From Bacteroidales bacterium (GTDB lineage Bacteria; Bacteroidota; Bacteroidia; Bacteroidales; P3): 35,174 bases of DNA. Position 1 is the first letter of the stretch, and every line of letters begins with the position of its first letter. Where the stretch lies: the NCBI GenBank assembly GCA_016283175.1, contig JAEEMK010000110.1:1-35174 (forward strand). Reading direction: 5' to 3'. The notes below the pieces were generated by a model. That model did no database searches, had not been told where the DNA came from, and saw only the letters and a program-made list of their open reading frames with translations. This document shows, one piece after another, positions 1 through 10,600 of the stretch. The translations under genes were made by a program, and so were the position numbers.

Positions 1-26
1 AAGATTTCATTCCGCAAAGCAAAATG

Positions 27-278
27 TCAATCTTTTGTTTTTGAGGTGCCATTGAAGATGTCCAGTTGCATCGAATCGAAAAGTCCCAACTGGTTTTTGA
101 CCTGCCGCTGTTGTTTTTCGATTGCCAACTCCGCAAGTTGCGCCTTTATAAGACGTTTGGCCACAATTGGACGCGAAGCGCCTTGCGATTTAGCATATGC
201 GCTTAATCTCTCAAAATCAGTGTATGGCAAAGTCACAACAAGTTTCTTTGCCTTTTTTGCCGGTCTTTTTTTCTTCAT
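27..278 (-). CDS. small ribbon-helix-helix-like protein, 83 aa
   Basis: No family is recognised with certainty. The product is a short basic protein with a Lys/Arg-rich N-terminus (KKKRPAKKAKK), then a beta-strand-like segment (LVVTLPYTDFERL) followed by two likely helices. This is the arrangement of ribbon-helix-helix DNA-binding proteins of the MetJ/Arc type. The ATG at 278 is preferred over an upstream ATG at 368, because the longer form would add a 30-residue hydrophobic piece encoded in AT-rich intergenic DNA and would start upstream of the promoter seen at 300-329. The gene lies downstream of, and on the same strand as, the T9SS cargo operon but appears to have its own promoter. An ATG at 10-8 on the same strand could begin a following gene that leaves the window. 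A role as regulator or antitoxin is only inference. Confidence 0.55.
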   Translation of the reverse strand: MKKKRPAKKAKKLVVTLPYTDFERLSAYAKSQGASRPIVAKRLIKAQLAELAIEKQQRQVKNQLGLFDSMQLDIFNGTSKTKD

Positions 279-299
279 TTTGAAGTGTTTATTTTTTTG

Positions 300-329
300 C
301 AAAAATACGAAAAAACAAACAGACACAAG
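300..329 (-). promoter_or_regulatory. possible Bacteroidota promoter for the small RHH-like gene
   Basis: On the minus strand, 300-307 reads TATTTTTG, a perfect match to the Bacteroidota -7 element TAnnTTTG. A CTTG at 326-329 is 18 nt further upstream and is one mismatch from the -33 TTTG element. Transcription would start about 15 nt before the ATG at 278. The spacing is slightly short, so this is moderate evidence. Confidence 0.4.
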
Positions 330-390
330 CAGAACGAATAATGTTTTTATCAATATAGTTGTAAACAACTACTTCCAACACTCAACCATA

Positions 391-2388
391 CTATATCCTA
401 ATAATTTTACCGACACTTTCTCCCGACATAGTGCTTATCTTCAAGATATACACACCCTGTGGGCAGTCCCCTATGTCGATGCTTGTCGATGTAGACGCTC
501 CTATCTTTATACTCTTCACAATACGGCCATCCACATCATATAGCATAATTTGCCTTATCGGTTCCGACACGACAATGTTCACAATATCACTCGTAGGATT
601 CGGGAAAACCTTAATATTTATTTCTCCAACACCCTCAACTGCCGTAGAATCTTCCGGAGGCATCTCTCTCCTGCGCCTGTCTAACAATGAATCATAATAG
701 TATATAATACTAACACAAGTAGAATTGTTAGCAGGAATATAAAAATTCGAAGACTGCAACGAACCACCTGATATCCATTTTTCCACAAAACCATTATCAC
801 TGACAAGCACTCCTTTATTGCCAACTAGCCCTGATGAAAAAATTGTATCGTACACTTCCATACAATTCGTATGTCTATTATATCTATACGTGCAATTATT
901 TATATAAGTATTTGAGGCATTGGTCATAATATAGTCCTCCGAAACATAAGGGCGTGCTCCACGTCCACTTCTAGTTCCCACAGAATCTGCACCCAGGGAA
1001 ATATGAGAAATATATTCGCCTGTCCTTTTATCATATTGTACAATGGATGCAACATACCATTGGCGTGGATTGGGGAATAACAGTGTATCTTGATGGTTCC
1101 TGTCAAAAAAAACATTCAACATAGGCACATATTCTGGAACATATAGTTCCGCTTCCCAACGTGTTTGCGAAAAAAAACTACCTATATAATAGACATAATC
1201 AGAATCAACAAAGACACCACCATTCATATCATTATATGAACGAAAATCGCCCCTTTCAGAATCAGGGAAGTTCTCATAGTAAAATCCTTGCGCCCATCGC
1301 ACATAGCCCATAGTATCCACACTTAGGATATAATTTTGAGAACACCCAGCGAAACCGCTATCATACCACAGTGTTGCCCCGCTATTAAATTTAAGCTCCA
1401 ATGGGCGACTGGTATTAAACCTATCCGGATAAATGAAACCAGAAATATAAAACACATCTTGATTGTCTATTTCGAAGGAACAAAAATTATAACCGTCATA
1501 ATACTCAACACTGAAAACAGAATCTCCTTGAACATTCCTATATCCATTTAGAGAGTCTGTAAGTTGAGTTATTGTCACATTCGTCCAATCTGAGTTTATT
1601 TTTATTAAATAGGGAGTCTGCTTCTGTGCAAAAGCAGGTGGATATACATAACTATTATCTGATGGAAAATAAAATCTTTGTGTCGTATCGTCATTTAACT
1701 GTATATAAGGGCAACGCCCCGAACTATCCGAGTCTTCATTTACAAGAAAAAAGTGATTCCCCTTGCTATCTTGACAATATTTGCCATATAAATAATTTGC
1801 AATTTTAGTATCAAGTCTATTGCCGTCAAGGTCAAGAGAAACCAAATAGTAATATGTTCCATATCGATACGGCAATGTGCCGTATGGTTGCACCACGCCG
1901 TCAATCATTCCATAATACGTTGTGTCGATAAAATGCAGCCAGCAATGTTTATTTTGCTGATAAGGATCCCACGGCAGCAAAAGATATTTGCAATAATATG
2001 AAAAAACAAAACTAATCTTACTGTCACGAATATAGAAGCCAGTGAAAACTCCATTACCCTCTCTCCAGTCTTTAACCGAACGACACCACTGCATCGTACC
2101 TGCTGTGTCAAATTTTGCGATAAACACACCTCGTGACCCCATAAGCCAAGCATTTGTATCTGCAGGACATATCAGCTGCCCAGCCAACATATCTTGCGAG
2201 CCAAATGTACCGCCAACATATACATTGCCAACACTGTCAATCTCTTTTTGTACTATATAGATATCAGGACTGTGTATTTCCCACAAGAACCTTTCACTCT
2301 GGGCCAAAAGACTGTCTGCAAGCAATAACTGAACAAAAATCAAGAGGCTCAACGCTAATCCAAATTTACATTTGTTCGTTTTCATCAT
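391..2388 (-). CDS. T9SS-secreted beta-propeller-like protein, 665 aa
   Basis: A secreted or surface-attached protein of unknown function. It begins with a signal peptide (about residues 1-29, hydrophobic core ALSLLIFVQLLLA). The N-terminal part has phrases typical of SBBP-like beta-propeller repeats, such as DSVGNVYVGGTF and FIAKFDTAGTMQWCR. The last 75 or so residues are a T9SS type A sorting domain: VFPNPTSD, then YDVDGRIV, PQGVYILKI and a final KIIRI. It starts 1 nt after the stop of the 1711-aa gene, so the two are surely co-transcribed and probably translationally coupled. The partial gene at 33215 encodes a protein of the same style. It has no recognisable catalytic motif; roles in surface display, adhesion or particle binding are possible. 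Confidence 0.85.
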   Translation of the reverse strand: MMKTNKCKFGLALSLLIFVQLLLADSLLAQSERFLWEIHSPDIYIVQKEIDSVGNVYVGGTFGSQDMLAGQLICPADTNAWLMGSRGVFIAKFDTAGTMQWCRSVKDWREGNGVFTGFYIRDSKISFVFSYYCKYLLLPWDPYQQNKHCWLHFIDTTYYGMIDGVVQPYGTLPYRYGTYYYLVSLDLDGNRLDTKIANYLYGKYCQDSKGNHFFLVNEDSDSSGRCPYIQLNDDTTQRFYFPSDNSYVYPPAFAQKQTPYLIKINSDWTNVTITQLTDSLNGYRNVQGDSVFSVEYYDGYNFCSFEIDNQDVFYISGFIYPDRFNTSRPLELKFNSGATLWYDSGFAGCSQNYILSVDTMGYVRWAQGFYYENFPDSERGDFRSYNDMNGGVFVDSDYVYYIGSFFSQTRWEAELYVPEYVPMLNVFFDRNHQDTLLFPNPRQWYVASIVQYDKRTGEYISHISLGADSVGTRSGRGARPYVSEDYIMTNASNTYINNCTYRYNRHTNCMEVYDTIFSSGLVGNKGVLVSDNGFVEKWISGGSLQSSNFYIPANNSTCVSIIYYYDSLLDRRRREMPPEDSTAVEGVGEINIKVFPNPTSDIVNIVVSEPIRQIMLYDVDGRIVKSIKIGASTSTSIDIGDCPQGVYILKISTMSGESVGKIIRI

Positions 2389-2389
2389 C

Positions 2390-5300
2390 CTACATTTTTA
2401 TCAGTTTAACATACTCTTTTTTACCGTCCTTCGACACTATACGCACAATGTACGCAGCATTCGGCAAATGCTGCACATCGAAAGACGCTTTGTCACTCAA
2501 CAGCATTTCCTTTCTGCCATCCAATGTATACACCTCAATCCTGACAACATCTCTTGCCTCGCTTCTATTCGCCACGTCGATCACTGTGACAATCCCCGTT
2601 GCAGGATTGGGCTTTAAAGTGTAGCGTACACCAGACTCCAATTCCAATCCTTTATTTATGGCTTTAGACTGTGACTGATACTCGAGCGGCAGCGATCTTT
2701 CCATCATCCTGTCAACATCTATACAGGTATCGGAAATACATAGTTCATCTTTTTTGCACACCAAAATATGAAAATGAACACAACTGTCAGCATAAGACAA
2801 TTGGCTAAGTTTGCCATAGTCGATAAACATTTGGCCTTTCAGTAGGTTCAATGCTGGATCGTAGTTCGTATGTATTATCTCACCTTCATCACTCCACACC
2901 ATTAAAACATCAGGCACCGATGGGTACACTTCAAAATCGAAGTAAACACTGTGTCCAGGACTGCCTCTCGTTGGGTCATATACAACGTCCATATTTGTAC
3001 CGAAGTAACACCCATCGTCAACACCCTGTTCAATAATCCATTCAAGAAGATCAACAGCAAAGAGACCGAGAATATTTGTACCATCTGACAGCACAAACAA
3101 GACTATAGGTTTCGACAAGTCATTGAACTCAACGTCAACGGTGACGATTCCTGACGAACCGTGAGCAGGAATAGCCACAGACGATGGAAGCCAACTGTAA
3201 TTAGTCTGATTTGGTGAAATGGACATATTAGTGAATGTATAGTTGTCGTCTGACAAATTCTCAAAAAAGAAAGACAACGTTGCCGAAACCTTGCATCCGT
3301 CAAGAGTCAACTTGATCTTATCGTAAATAACCTTTATCAATCTGGCCGGGTCCTCTGCACAATCCACACCTTCAATAGTCAAATCAGGCGATGTTGATTC
3401 ACAGTCGTTGCCATACGACACCACAAGCACATAATTATTGGTTGCCTCAACGCTTAACTGGCTCGGAAGCGTCTGTCCTTGATTGACAATAGACTCATCA
3501 TCCTTCATCCATTTCCACCAGTTGATATTTGTACCCAAGGTATACAAATCCAATGTTCCCTGCTGCCCATAACAAAGCTCGTAGCATCCAGTCAAAAGGG
3601 CATCGAATCGCGGAGCCTCTGGAATAACAATCTGCGCCGAAGGCGATTTGCAGCCTGTATGCGGATCAATACGGAACGCCGATACCAGACCGTCGTAATA
3701 ATACACTGTATTAGTTCCGTATGTGCCATTACTCCAAATAAGATTGTCGCCGTCTCCGCTTCGCAACGATATAGGCCCCTCTGTTATACACTCATTGTCG
3801 ACATACTCAATGACTGGGGGGCTTGGAGGCTCAACGACACTAAAAAGAACCGAATCCATCGACCAACAACTGCTTGTCCCCGGCGGCATAGACACTTTCA
3901 GCTTTGCCTTCCATACACCAGTTTCGTCGGCGTCAAAAGAGACATTGGCCGTGCTGTAACTGGCAGTATTGGCCGACGGCGATGTTATAGTCCATTCATA
4001 TTGATATTGCGAACCAGTATTTCCAAAAAGATTCACCATATCTCCCAGACAATAAAACTGTTTATGCTTAATATCGGCTTTGGGGGTGTTCAAGAAACTT
4101 AAATCTATTCTGTCCGCACCTTTGCACAAATAAAGGGTATCCGTTGCAAGGACAAAATAGGTTCCAGTATTTGTTACAAAAGTGCTATCCACAAACGTGG
4201 TGTCGTTTTGTGGAGTCCACACATATTTAGTATTCGTCAACGAAGGCCTATTTCCCAATGCATTATCATATACAAGCTTTACAGGCGTACCACTACATAC
4301 TGGATAATTAGTATTATCATACTTTATTTTTCTCAAGTCAGACCCATTAGTTTCAAAAGGATTGTTTTTTGTGTATACTGGTAATGTTGTCGACACGGAA
4401 CAACCTTGAATATCTGTCACAATCAGTCTTATAGTAGGATTCTGGACATTGTCACCATACACGTGCCATATATTCATACCATAATTGTACGAGCCATCTC
4501 CAAAGTCCCAACTGTATTCCAAACCTGTTCCCTCGGCATCTCCAGAGAAAAAGAATGGAGTCTGAGTACACATTTTATCTCTTGCAGTAATTGTCACATC
4601 GCTTGGCGGTTTGTGGAATGTATAAGACATATGATAATTACACGTCCCTATTCTTAGAGCTATATTTATCTCTTCCCCGTCACTTAACCCATTTGTCGGT
4701 ATGGCAATCCGATGCATTTGAGGTGTCAACGGCCTGCTTAACAATAGCTGATTTTCACCATCGTAAACATTAACAATACGCAACAATGGAAAATACATAT
4801 AATACTCACTACTATCATATATAATCAGCGAGTCTAAGCAATTGTTTTTAACACTAATGCGTGGCAATACCCTAACAGTGTCTTTGGTAATTGATGTATA
4901 GCACACATCATTGACACGCCAGTTTATCGTTGCCACATACGGCCCCACCGTGTCAAGTTTAACCAGCAAAGACGAAGTGCTGAAATCATAATGCTCGACA
5001 ACACCGGTCAATAGACTTTTAACAAAAAGGTCTGTTGCCTCCTGCGGTATTTGGTTATTGCGGAAAAAACGCACACTGTCAAAGCACTCCATAATACTTG
5101 ACAATGCACCTGGCACAGTATCTCTCTGCGGACACGGTGGTGGTGGCGGTGGATCATTGCTCAAAGATGCCTCCGCAGGACAGGGATTGTCCCCAACATA
5201 AGCAGTACAAGAATACACCTGTCCGCTTTCGTATGGTATGCATTGCGTTGTGGCTCCTGTGTTCCACAGATAGTTAACATTACCAGAGACATTACCATCC

Positions 5301-7525
5301 ACAACCATACATATATATCCCGGATTGCTTTCTATGTCAAGATGTGAAAAAAAATACGGATGCACCTCAACAAAAGTTTCGGTATTAACAGGCTGGCATC
5401 CATACTCCGACACATAATGCAGTGTCACCAACTGCTGTCCTGGTTCTTCAAACGTGGCCCAGTATCCCAGTCCCACAGCACTTCCGCCTCCATTCCAGTG
5501 ACATTGCCCTACAGATCCTGACTGTTCGTGTGCGTTATCCATCGTAATAAAAACACCAGAGTACTGACAAACAGGCTCAGGAACATTTATTGTAGGAGGT
5601 GTGGTTTGACCAATCAACAGGGTGACCCTGTTCAAAGTGTCGCCCCGGCAGCTTTTCCTTCTAAGAAACAGCGTGGTGGTGTAAGGAATTTGTTGATTTG
5701 TGTAGTTGGCAAGAATAGAAACATATGAGACTCTGTTGTCTGTCTTGATAGTTGCATACTTGGGATAGTCTACCCACCAATTGTACAATACTCCATCATC
5801 GCTCTGATCTGCGACACTTAAATAAACAGTCTGTCCCTGGCATACTCTGACAGTGTCTTGCGAAAGCGGTGCAAGATAAAATTCGTTGATTTTAATTATT
5901 ATGCTGTCCGAACGGCATCCCAGTTCCCTGTCCACCTGAAACGCCAACAGTGTAGCAATAGTATCGCCGAAACCAATGCTTACAGTGTCTCCCTCAATCT
6001 GGTTTGGATATGTCCCGCCCCAAGCAGAGCGCCACTCAATATAATTCCCTGCCGATGGCCTGGCGGATAGAAGGACAGCACTGTTAGGACAAGCGTGGGC
6101 GGGATACCTTATGCCAGTAGGTTTTTCAGGACGTCCTTTAACATTCACGGCACACACCGCTGTATTACAGTGGCTGCCACTATTTGCCTGAACGCGATAT
6201 AAACCGGGTCTGCCAAACCTAAATGAGAAAGCAACACCCGTAGTGTCAAACACCAGAGAATCTCCTTTCGTCACTGTCCAATGGACCGGCATTTGGCTGT
6301 CGGTAGAACAATTAAAGACATCACCGGCACATATTTTTGCCGACCGCGGCATTATTCGAAGACTGTCAAGAACCACAACACTTTTTTCCACACCCGAGCC
6401 ACTACAATCTGCAAATGGGCACGTATAATCAACACTAATTGTATATGTTCCCGCATTATCGAAACGAATCACACTTTCATTTGGCAATAATGTAGAAAAC
6501 ACTGTTGTTCCTGTAGGTTCCACATTCCAACTGTAATCCGTAGAACCAAATACAGGAACGCTGTACAATTTTTCCGTACCTATGCATACCGTGTCAGGAC
6601 CTTCAATGGAGACACTGCTACTTATTATGGGAACACGTATTGATTTGGGAGACTTACATTCACATTCGCAAGTACTCCCGTCAAGTGTTAATACTCCATA
6701 TCCTGACGATGGATTGTTCCATCTAACAATTATATATGGAGTTCCCTGCCCCGCAATTATTCTTCCGTTTTCGACTCCCCAAACATATTCTTCACAAATA
6801 GGCGAATATACTGCATAACTCTGAACGTCGCCTGCACAGACAGTACCATAGCAACTTATATCCAAAGGGCAATTTTCCGCAACATTAACGGTTATTGTTT
6901 CTTCATCATAACAACCACAGGCGTTGTAAACCCTGTGAGTAATATTAACCACACTTACACCCCAAGGTGTATACTCGAAAAACGAACTGTTTGACGTCAA
7001 ACCACCTACAACTTCCCAATAATTGTCGGTTATCGGTGTACCATCCGAATGGCTGCAATCTGAAAAAAATATTTTTTCTCCTTCACATACATTTATCACC
7101 TTCTTGCCATCACTGGTTATCACATAGTTTGGGACTGTCGAACACGCAACAACAGGCCTGTCCACCAAAATAATACGTTTGGAAACAGTGCAGTTCCTTC
7201 GCCCTGAGAAGCGTGTTACATTAATGGAGCCCTCCTCTCCACTACCCCATATTATTTCAACTGTCGTACTATCCGACGAATAGGATGATATTATTCCTCC
7301 TGTTACCTGCCATAAATAGTGAAAACTTCCTACGCTGTCGCCAACAATGGAATATTCAACCTCGTTTCCACGGCAAGCCGACGACGAATCTGGCAAAACA
7401 TTATAGTCAAGAAATCTAACACAACACCGGTTGCTGCCGTGCGGCTCTATGGCAAAGTCACATTGTGCAAAAAGTCCCTCACTAAAAGTGACAACAATAA
7501 AAAAAAAGATAAAAAACTTTTTCAT
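2390..7525 (-). CDS. giant PKD/Ig-like T9SS cargo protein, 1711 aa
   Basis: A very large secreted protein with a signal peptide (MKKFFIFFFIVVTFSEG...). It has many Ig/PKD-like modules, each opening with a Cys-containing motif such as VCAGDVQSY, VCIGTEKLY, ICAGDVFNC or VCQGQTVYL. A clear PKD domain (YSWDFGDG) lies near residues 985-1055. A hexaproline stretch (SNDPPPPPPCPQ) falls mid-protein and would need EF-P for efficient translation. The last 75 or so residues form a T9SS type A sorting domain (LKPNPATG, VYTLDGRKE, NAAYIVRIV, final VKLIKM). Proteins of this build are usually surface adhesins or gliding/attachment proteins (SprB-like), but no specific ligand can be assigned. It is the first gene of a two-gene operon, with a good promoter at 7600-7631. 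Confidence 0.88.
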   Translation of the reverse strand: MKKFFIFFFIVVTFSEGLFAQCDFAIEPHGSNRCCVRFLDYNVLPDSSSACRGNEVEYSIVGDSVGSFHYLWQVTGGIISSYSSDSTTVEIIWGSGEEGSINVTRFSGRRNCTVSKRIILVDRPVVACSTVPNYVITSDGKKVINVCEGEKIFFSDCSHSDGTPITDNYWEVVGGLTSNSSFFEYTPWGVSVVNITHRVYNACGCYDEETITVNVAENCPLDISCYGTVCAGDVQSYAVYSPICEEYVWGVENGRIIAGQGTPYIIVRWNNPSSGYGVLTLDGSTCECECKSPKSIRVPIISSSVSIEGPDTVCIGTEKLYSVPVFGSTDYSWNVEPTGTTVFSTLLPNESVIRFDNAGTYTISVDYTCPFADCSGSGVEKSVVVLDSLRIMPRSAKICAGDVFNCSTDSQMPVHWTVTKGDSLVFDTTGVAFSFRFGRPGLYRVQANSGSHCNTAVCAVNVKGRPEKPTGIRYPAHACPNSAVLLSARPSAGNYIEWRSAWGGTYPNQIEGDTVSIGFGDTIATLLAFQVDRELGCRSDSIIIKINEFYLAPLSQDTVRVCQGQTVYLSVADQSDDGVLYNWWVDYPKYATIKTDNRVSYVSILANYTNQQIPYTTTLFLRRKSCRGDTLNRVTLLIGQTTPPTINVPEPVCQYSGVFITMDNAHEQSGSVGQCHWNGGGSAVGLGYWATFEEPGQQLVTLHYVSEYGCQPVNTETFVEVHPYFFSHLDIESNPGYICMVVDGNVSGNVNYLWNTGATTQCIPYESGQVYSCTAYVGDNPCPAEASLSNDPPPPPPCPQRDTVPGALSSIMECFDSVRFFRNNQIPQEATDLFVKSLLTGVVEHYDFSTSSLLVKLDTVGPYVATINWRVNDVCYTSITKDTVRVLPRISVKNNCLDSLIIYDSSEYYMYFPLLRIVNVYDGENQLLLSRPLTPQMHRIAIPTNGLSDGEEINIALRIGTCNYHMSYTFHKPPSDVTITARDKMCTQTPFFFSGDAEGTGLEYSWDFGDGSYNYGMNIWHVYGDNVQNPTIRLIVTDIQGCSVSTTLPVYTKNNPFETNGSDLRKIKYDNTNYPVCSGTPVKLVYDNALGNRPSLTNTKYVWTPQNDTTFVDSTFVTNTGTYFVLATDTLYLCKGADRIDLSFLNTPKADIKHKQFYCLGDMVNLFGNTGSQYQYEWTITSPSANTASYSTANVSFDADETGVWKAKLKVSMPPGTSSCWSMDSVLFSVVEPPSPPVIEYVDNECITEGPISLRSGDGDNLIWSNGTYGTNTVYYYDGLVSAFRIDPHTGCKSPSAQIVIPEAPRFDALLTGCYELCYGQQGTLDLYTLGTNINWWKWMKDDESIVNQGQTLPSQLSVEATNNYVLVVSYGNDCESTSPDLTIEGVDCAEDPARLIKVIYDKIKLTLDGCKVSATLSFFFENLSDDNYTFTNMSISPNQTNYSWLPSSVAIPAHGSSGIVTVDVEFNDLSKPIVLFVLSDGTNILGLFAVDLLEWIIEQGVDDGCYFGTNMDVVYDPTRGSPGHSVYFDFEVYPSVPDVLMVWSDEGEIIHTNYDPALNLLKGQMFIDYGKLSQLSYADSCVHFHILVCKKDELCISDTCIDVDRMMERSLPLEYQSQSKAINKGLELESGVRYTLKPNPATGIVTVIDVANRSEARDVVRIEVYTLDGRKEMLLSDKASFDVQHLPNAAYIVRIVSKDGKKEYVKLIKM

Positions 7526-7599
7526 AATTAACCGGATTACACTATAACACTATCATTATCAATAATCTAAATCAACAACGACACTATCTTTCCCCTCCA

Positions 7600-7631
7600 C
7601 AAAGATAATCTTTTTTTTTCGAATAAACAAA
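7600..7631 (-). promoter_or_regulatory. Bacteroidota-type promoter of the T9SS cargo operon
   Basis: On the minus strand, 7600-7607 reads TATCTTTG, a perfect TAnnTTTG -7 element. 7628-7631 reads TTTG, a perfect -33 element, with a 20-nt spacer. Transcription should start near 7593, giving a leader of roughly 70 nt before the ATG at 7525. The -33 box overlaps the U-tract of the preceding gene's terminator. Confidence 0.7.
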
Positions 7632-7673
7632 AAAAAAGTGTCTCAACTATCACTTGCGTGATATCAAGACACT
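7629..7673 (-). terminator. intrinsic terminator of the DUF2723 gene
   Basis: Read on the minus strand, an outer stem AGTGTCT/AGACACT (7667-7673 with 7637-7643) encloses an inner stem TATCAC/GTGATA (7658-7663 with 7648-7653). The inner stem is capped by a GCAA tetraloop, a stable GNRA loop. A run of nine U residues (7629-7637) follows directly. It lies 22 nt after the stop of the DUF2723 gene. This is a textbook rho-independent terminator for minus-strand transcription. Confidence 0.85.
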
Positions 7674-7695
7674 CTTAATAAGTATGAATTTACTC

Positions 7696-10600
7696 TTATC
7701 TCATACTGTTCACCAGCGGAACAATCTCGTTCTGATAGACTGCGCTGCTGGCAAAATCGTCGATGGCTTTGAGACGTGCCGCATTTTCAGCCGAAGAAGC
7801 AGCAAACATCTCGGCTCCCTGTTCGGTGAGAGCTACCTCGGGACTATTGTCGAACGGATTGCGCATCAAACCGTGGTTGCGCATCGACACCACCTGATAG
7901 AGGAAATACGATGCATCGGCAGTCATACGCTCCACACTGTTTGCCTTGGCAGCCGGGAACTGTTTGACATAGTCAAGCTGTTGACGATAGTAGTCGAACA
8001 CGTCGCAGAGAATGTCGTAAGCCTTCATCTGGTCACCGATGTGGCTATAAGCAAATACCATCATCAGCGCGAAACGGTCGTTGGGGAAATTGGAGGTCGG
8101 GAAAGCCTTTTCACTAATATCCAATGCCGCACGAGCCGCAACAGTGTCACCCTCTCTCAACAACTGGTCTGAAAGAAGGATATAGGTCTGACGCTGCACG
8201 TTACCCATATTCTTGCTTATGGGGTCAATATAGATATCCTTGTCCAAATTGCCCCACTGCAGCGGCGTGTAGCTACCATCAGCGTTACGGATTCCCTTTA
8301 TAAGATAGTCGGCAGTACGCTTGGTGTATCTGGAATAATCCCCAACACGATACGGCACCAACTGCGACAACATACCGTCGTCAATGCTATAGTCGTTGAC
8401 AATCGGGAACACATTGCGTATATAGTTCGTGTTCATAATGCTGACATAACGCTCAAAGCGGTTGGTACCAAGGAAGTCGAGCATCATCATTTCATTACGT
8501 GTCAAATAACCGCGACGGATATTGACATCGAAGGTGATGATATCGGGTATCTCTTCAGCCAGTTCAGCGGTGATAATACCGTTCTCGACCAGTTTGGGCT
8601 TGTTGAGCGTTATCTGGAACTTATTGGTTGGCAAATATATGACGCTGTCGCCATCACGTTCGGAACGCACATACTGCCTACGGTTGTTGACCACCGTCTG
8701 CAATGCATCTGTCACTTCCATACGCGGTCCGTCGGGGTTGTAGACATAAATCTCGTGTCCAAGACCATACATCTCGCGCGGGAACGTAAATGGCAGCGGG
8801 TCAGACTCATAAAGCTTGTTGTAAAGTTGGTCGACATACCAATGCATACCCGACAGAGTGTAGTTGAGTATGCGGACATCGGTGCGCCAGCCCTCCACTT
8901 CCTGAATGTACCAGAGCGGGAAGGTATCGTTGTCGCCAAAAGTTATAACAACGCCGTTCTTGTCTGCCAAACCCAGATAATTCTTGGCGAAGTCGCGCGC
9001 TGCAGTCTTCTGCGAACGGTCGTGGTCATCCCAGTTCTCGGCACCGAGAATCACAGGCACAGTCATAGAAAGCACAAACGCCAATGGCAATGCCACAACC
9101 TTAGGCAGGCGTACCACGCTGACAATCACAAGCACAGCACCAGTCAATGTCAGAATGAAAGCGGCACCGTTGAACAGCAGACCAAGTAGTATGCAGGCCG
9201 CACCGGCAATTAGGTATCCGTTGCGTTCCTTCTTCTCAAACTTGGTGGTCAACCAGTCAAAAAGCGCATAAACGCCAAGACCGATCCACACCGCGAAGAA
9301 ATAGAACGAGCCAACGAAAGCATAGTCACGTTCACGCGGCTGGCACGGAGGCATATTCAGGTAGATGGCGATAGCAAGACCAGTCATAAAGAACATAATA
9401 AACACCACAAAGGCATCCTTACGGTTCTTGATGCAGTGGTATATCAGGCCCAGCATACCCAGCAGAAGGGGCAACATATAGTATTTGTTGCGAGCCTTGT
9501 TGTTAGCCATCACGTCGGGCAGGTTGTCCTGTGGACCGAGGCGGTACTCATCGACATAGTTGATACCCGATATCCAGTTGCCATCGACATAGTTGATTGT
9601 CGGATAATGAATACCCTGCATACCAGTGTTGTCATCAAAATGGTGACCCTGGATGTCGTTCTGACGTCCGGCAAAATTCCACATAAAGTAACGCCAATAC
9701 ATCCAACCCATCTGGTAGCGATGGAAGAAAGTCATATTCTGTGCAAAGGTAGGTTTCTCACCGATAGGCGGTTCACCGGCCCAGTAGCGGTAGTAGGTAG
9801 GATGATTGCGGTCTTCGTCGGCACTGTACATACGCGGGAACACACCAGTGTGGTTCTCGTTGTAGTTAAACTTCTTGGCATACGAAGCCACCTTGTAGTA
9901 GTCGCGACCTTCACCATCAGTAGAGCGGATATACTTGGCATAGTCGTTCTCTGTGCCGATGGGGTTGCCTGCCGTATAGTAAGGACCAGTCAGGAAAGGT
10001 GTCTGACCATACTGTTCGCGACCCAGATAGGCACGCATAGCGACAGCATCTTCAGGAGCATTCTCGTTGAGCGGCGTATTGGTGTTGGCACGTATGACGA
10101 GAATGAAGAAGGTCGAATAGCCAACCACAAGCATCAGCAGACTCATCAAGGCTGCATTGGTCACTTGGCGATTCTTGCCCTTGATGATGAAATACGAAGC
10201 TGCTCCCAAAGCCAGCAGCACGATGAAGTAGCCAAACGAGAAGGTACCGGCACCTATCTTGGCAAAGAACAGAAGGGCAAAGATTACCGACAGCACGACG
10301 ATGTTGACCGTCTTGCCGGGACGTTTCAGATGCGAGTTGTTCCACACGCCCCACACTATGAACAGTGCGACGAGCAGGAAGAACACCACAGTACCCGTGT
10401 TGAAACCTAGATGCAGCTTGTTGACAAAGAAAACATCAAAGTCGCTCGACAGGTTGACAATGCCGGGGATGACACCCCACAGCACCACAGCCAGGATGAC
10501 AAGCGATATCACACCGCTGACAATGAAGCCTTTGAGCGTCGTCTTAGGATACTTCTTAAAGTAAACAACATACACTATGGCCGGAATGGTCAGAAGGTTC

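Noticed and set aside
1-10. Start of a further minus-strand gene at the window edge (ATG at 10-8)
   Set aside because: Only three codons are visible, too little to call a feature.
3479-4102. 207-aa plus-strand open frame opposite the giant T9SS gene
   Set aside because: Composition and lack of motifs fit a shadow frame.
9436-10410. 324-aa plus-strand open frame opposite the DUF2723 gene
   Set aside because: It is antisense to a clearly conserved membrane protein and has no recognisable domain.
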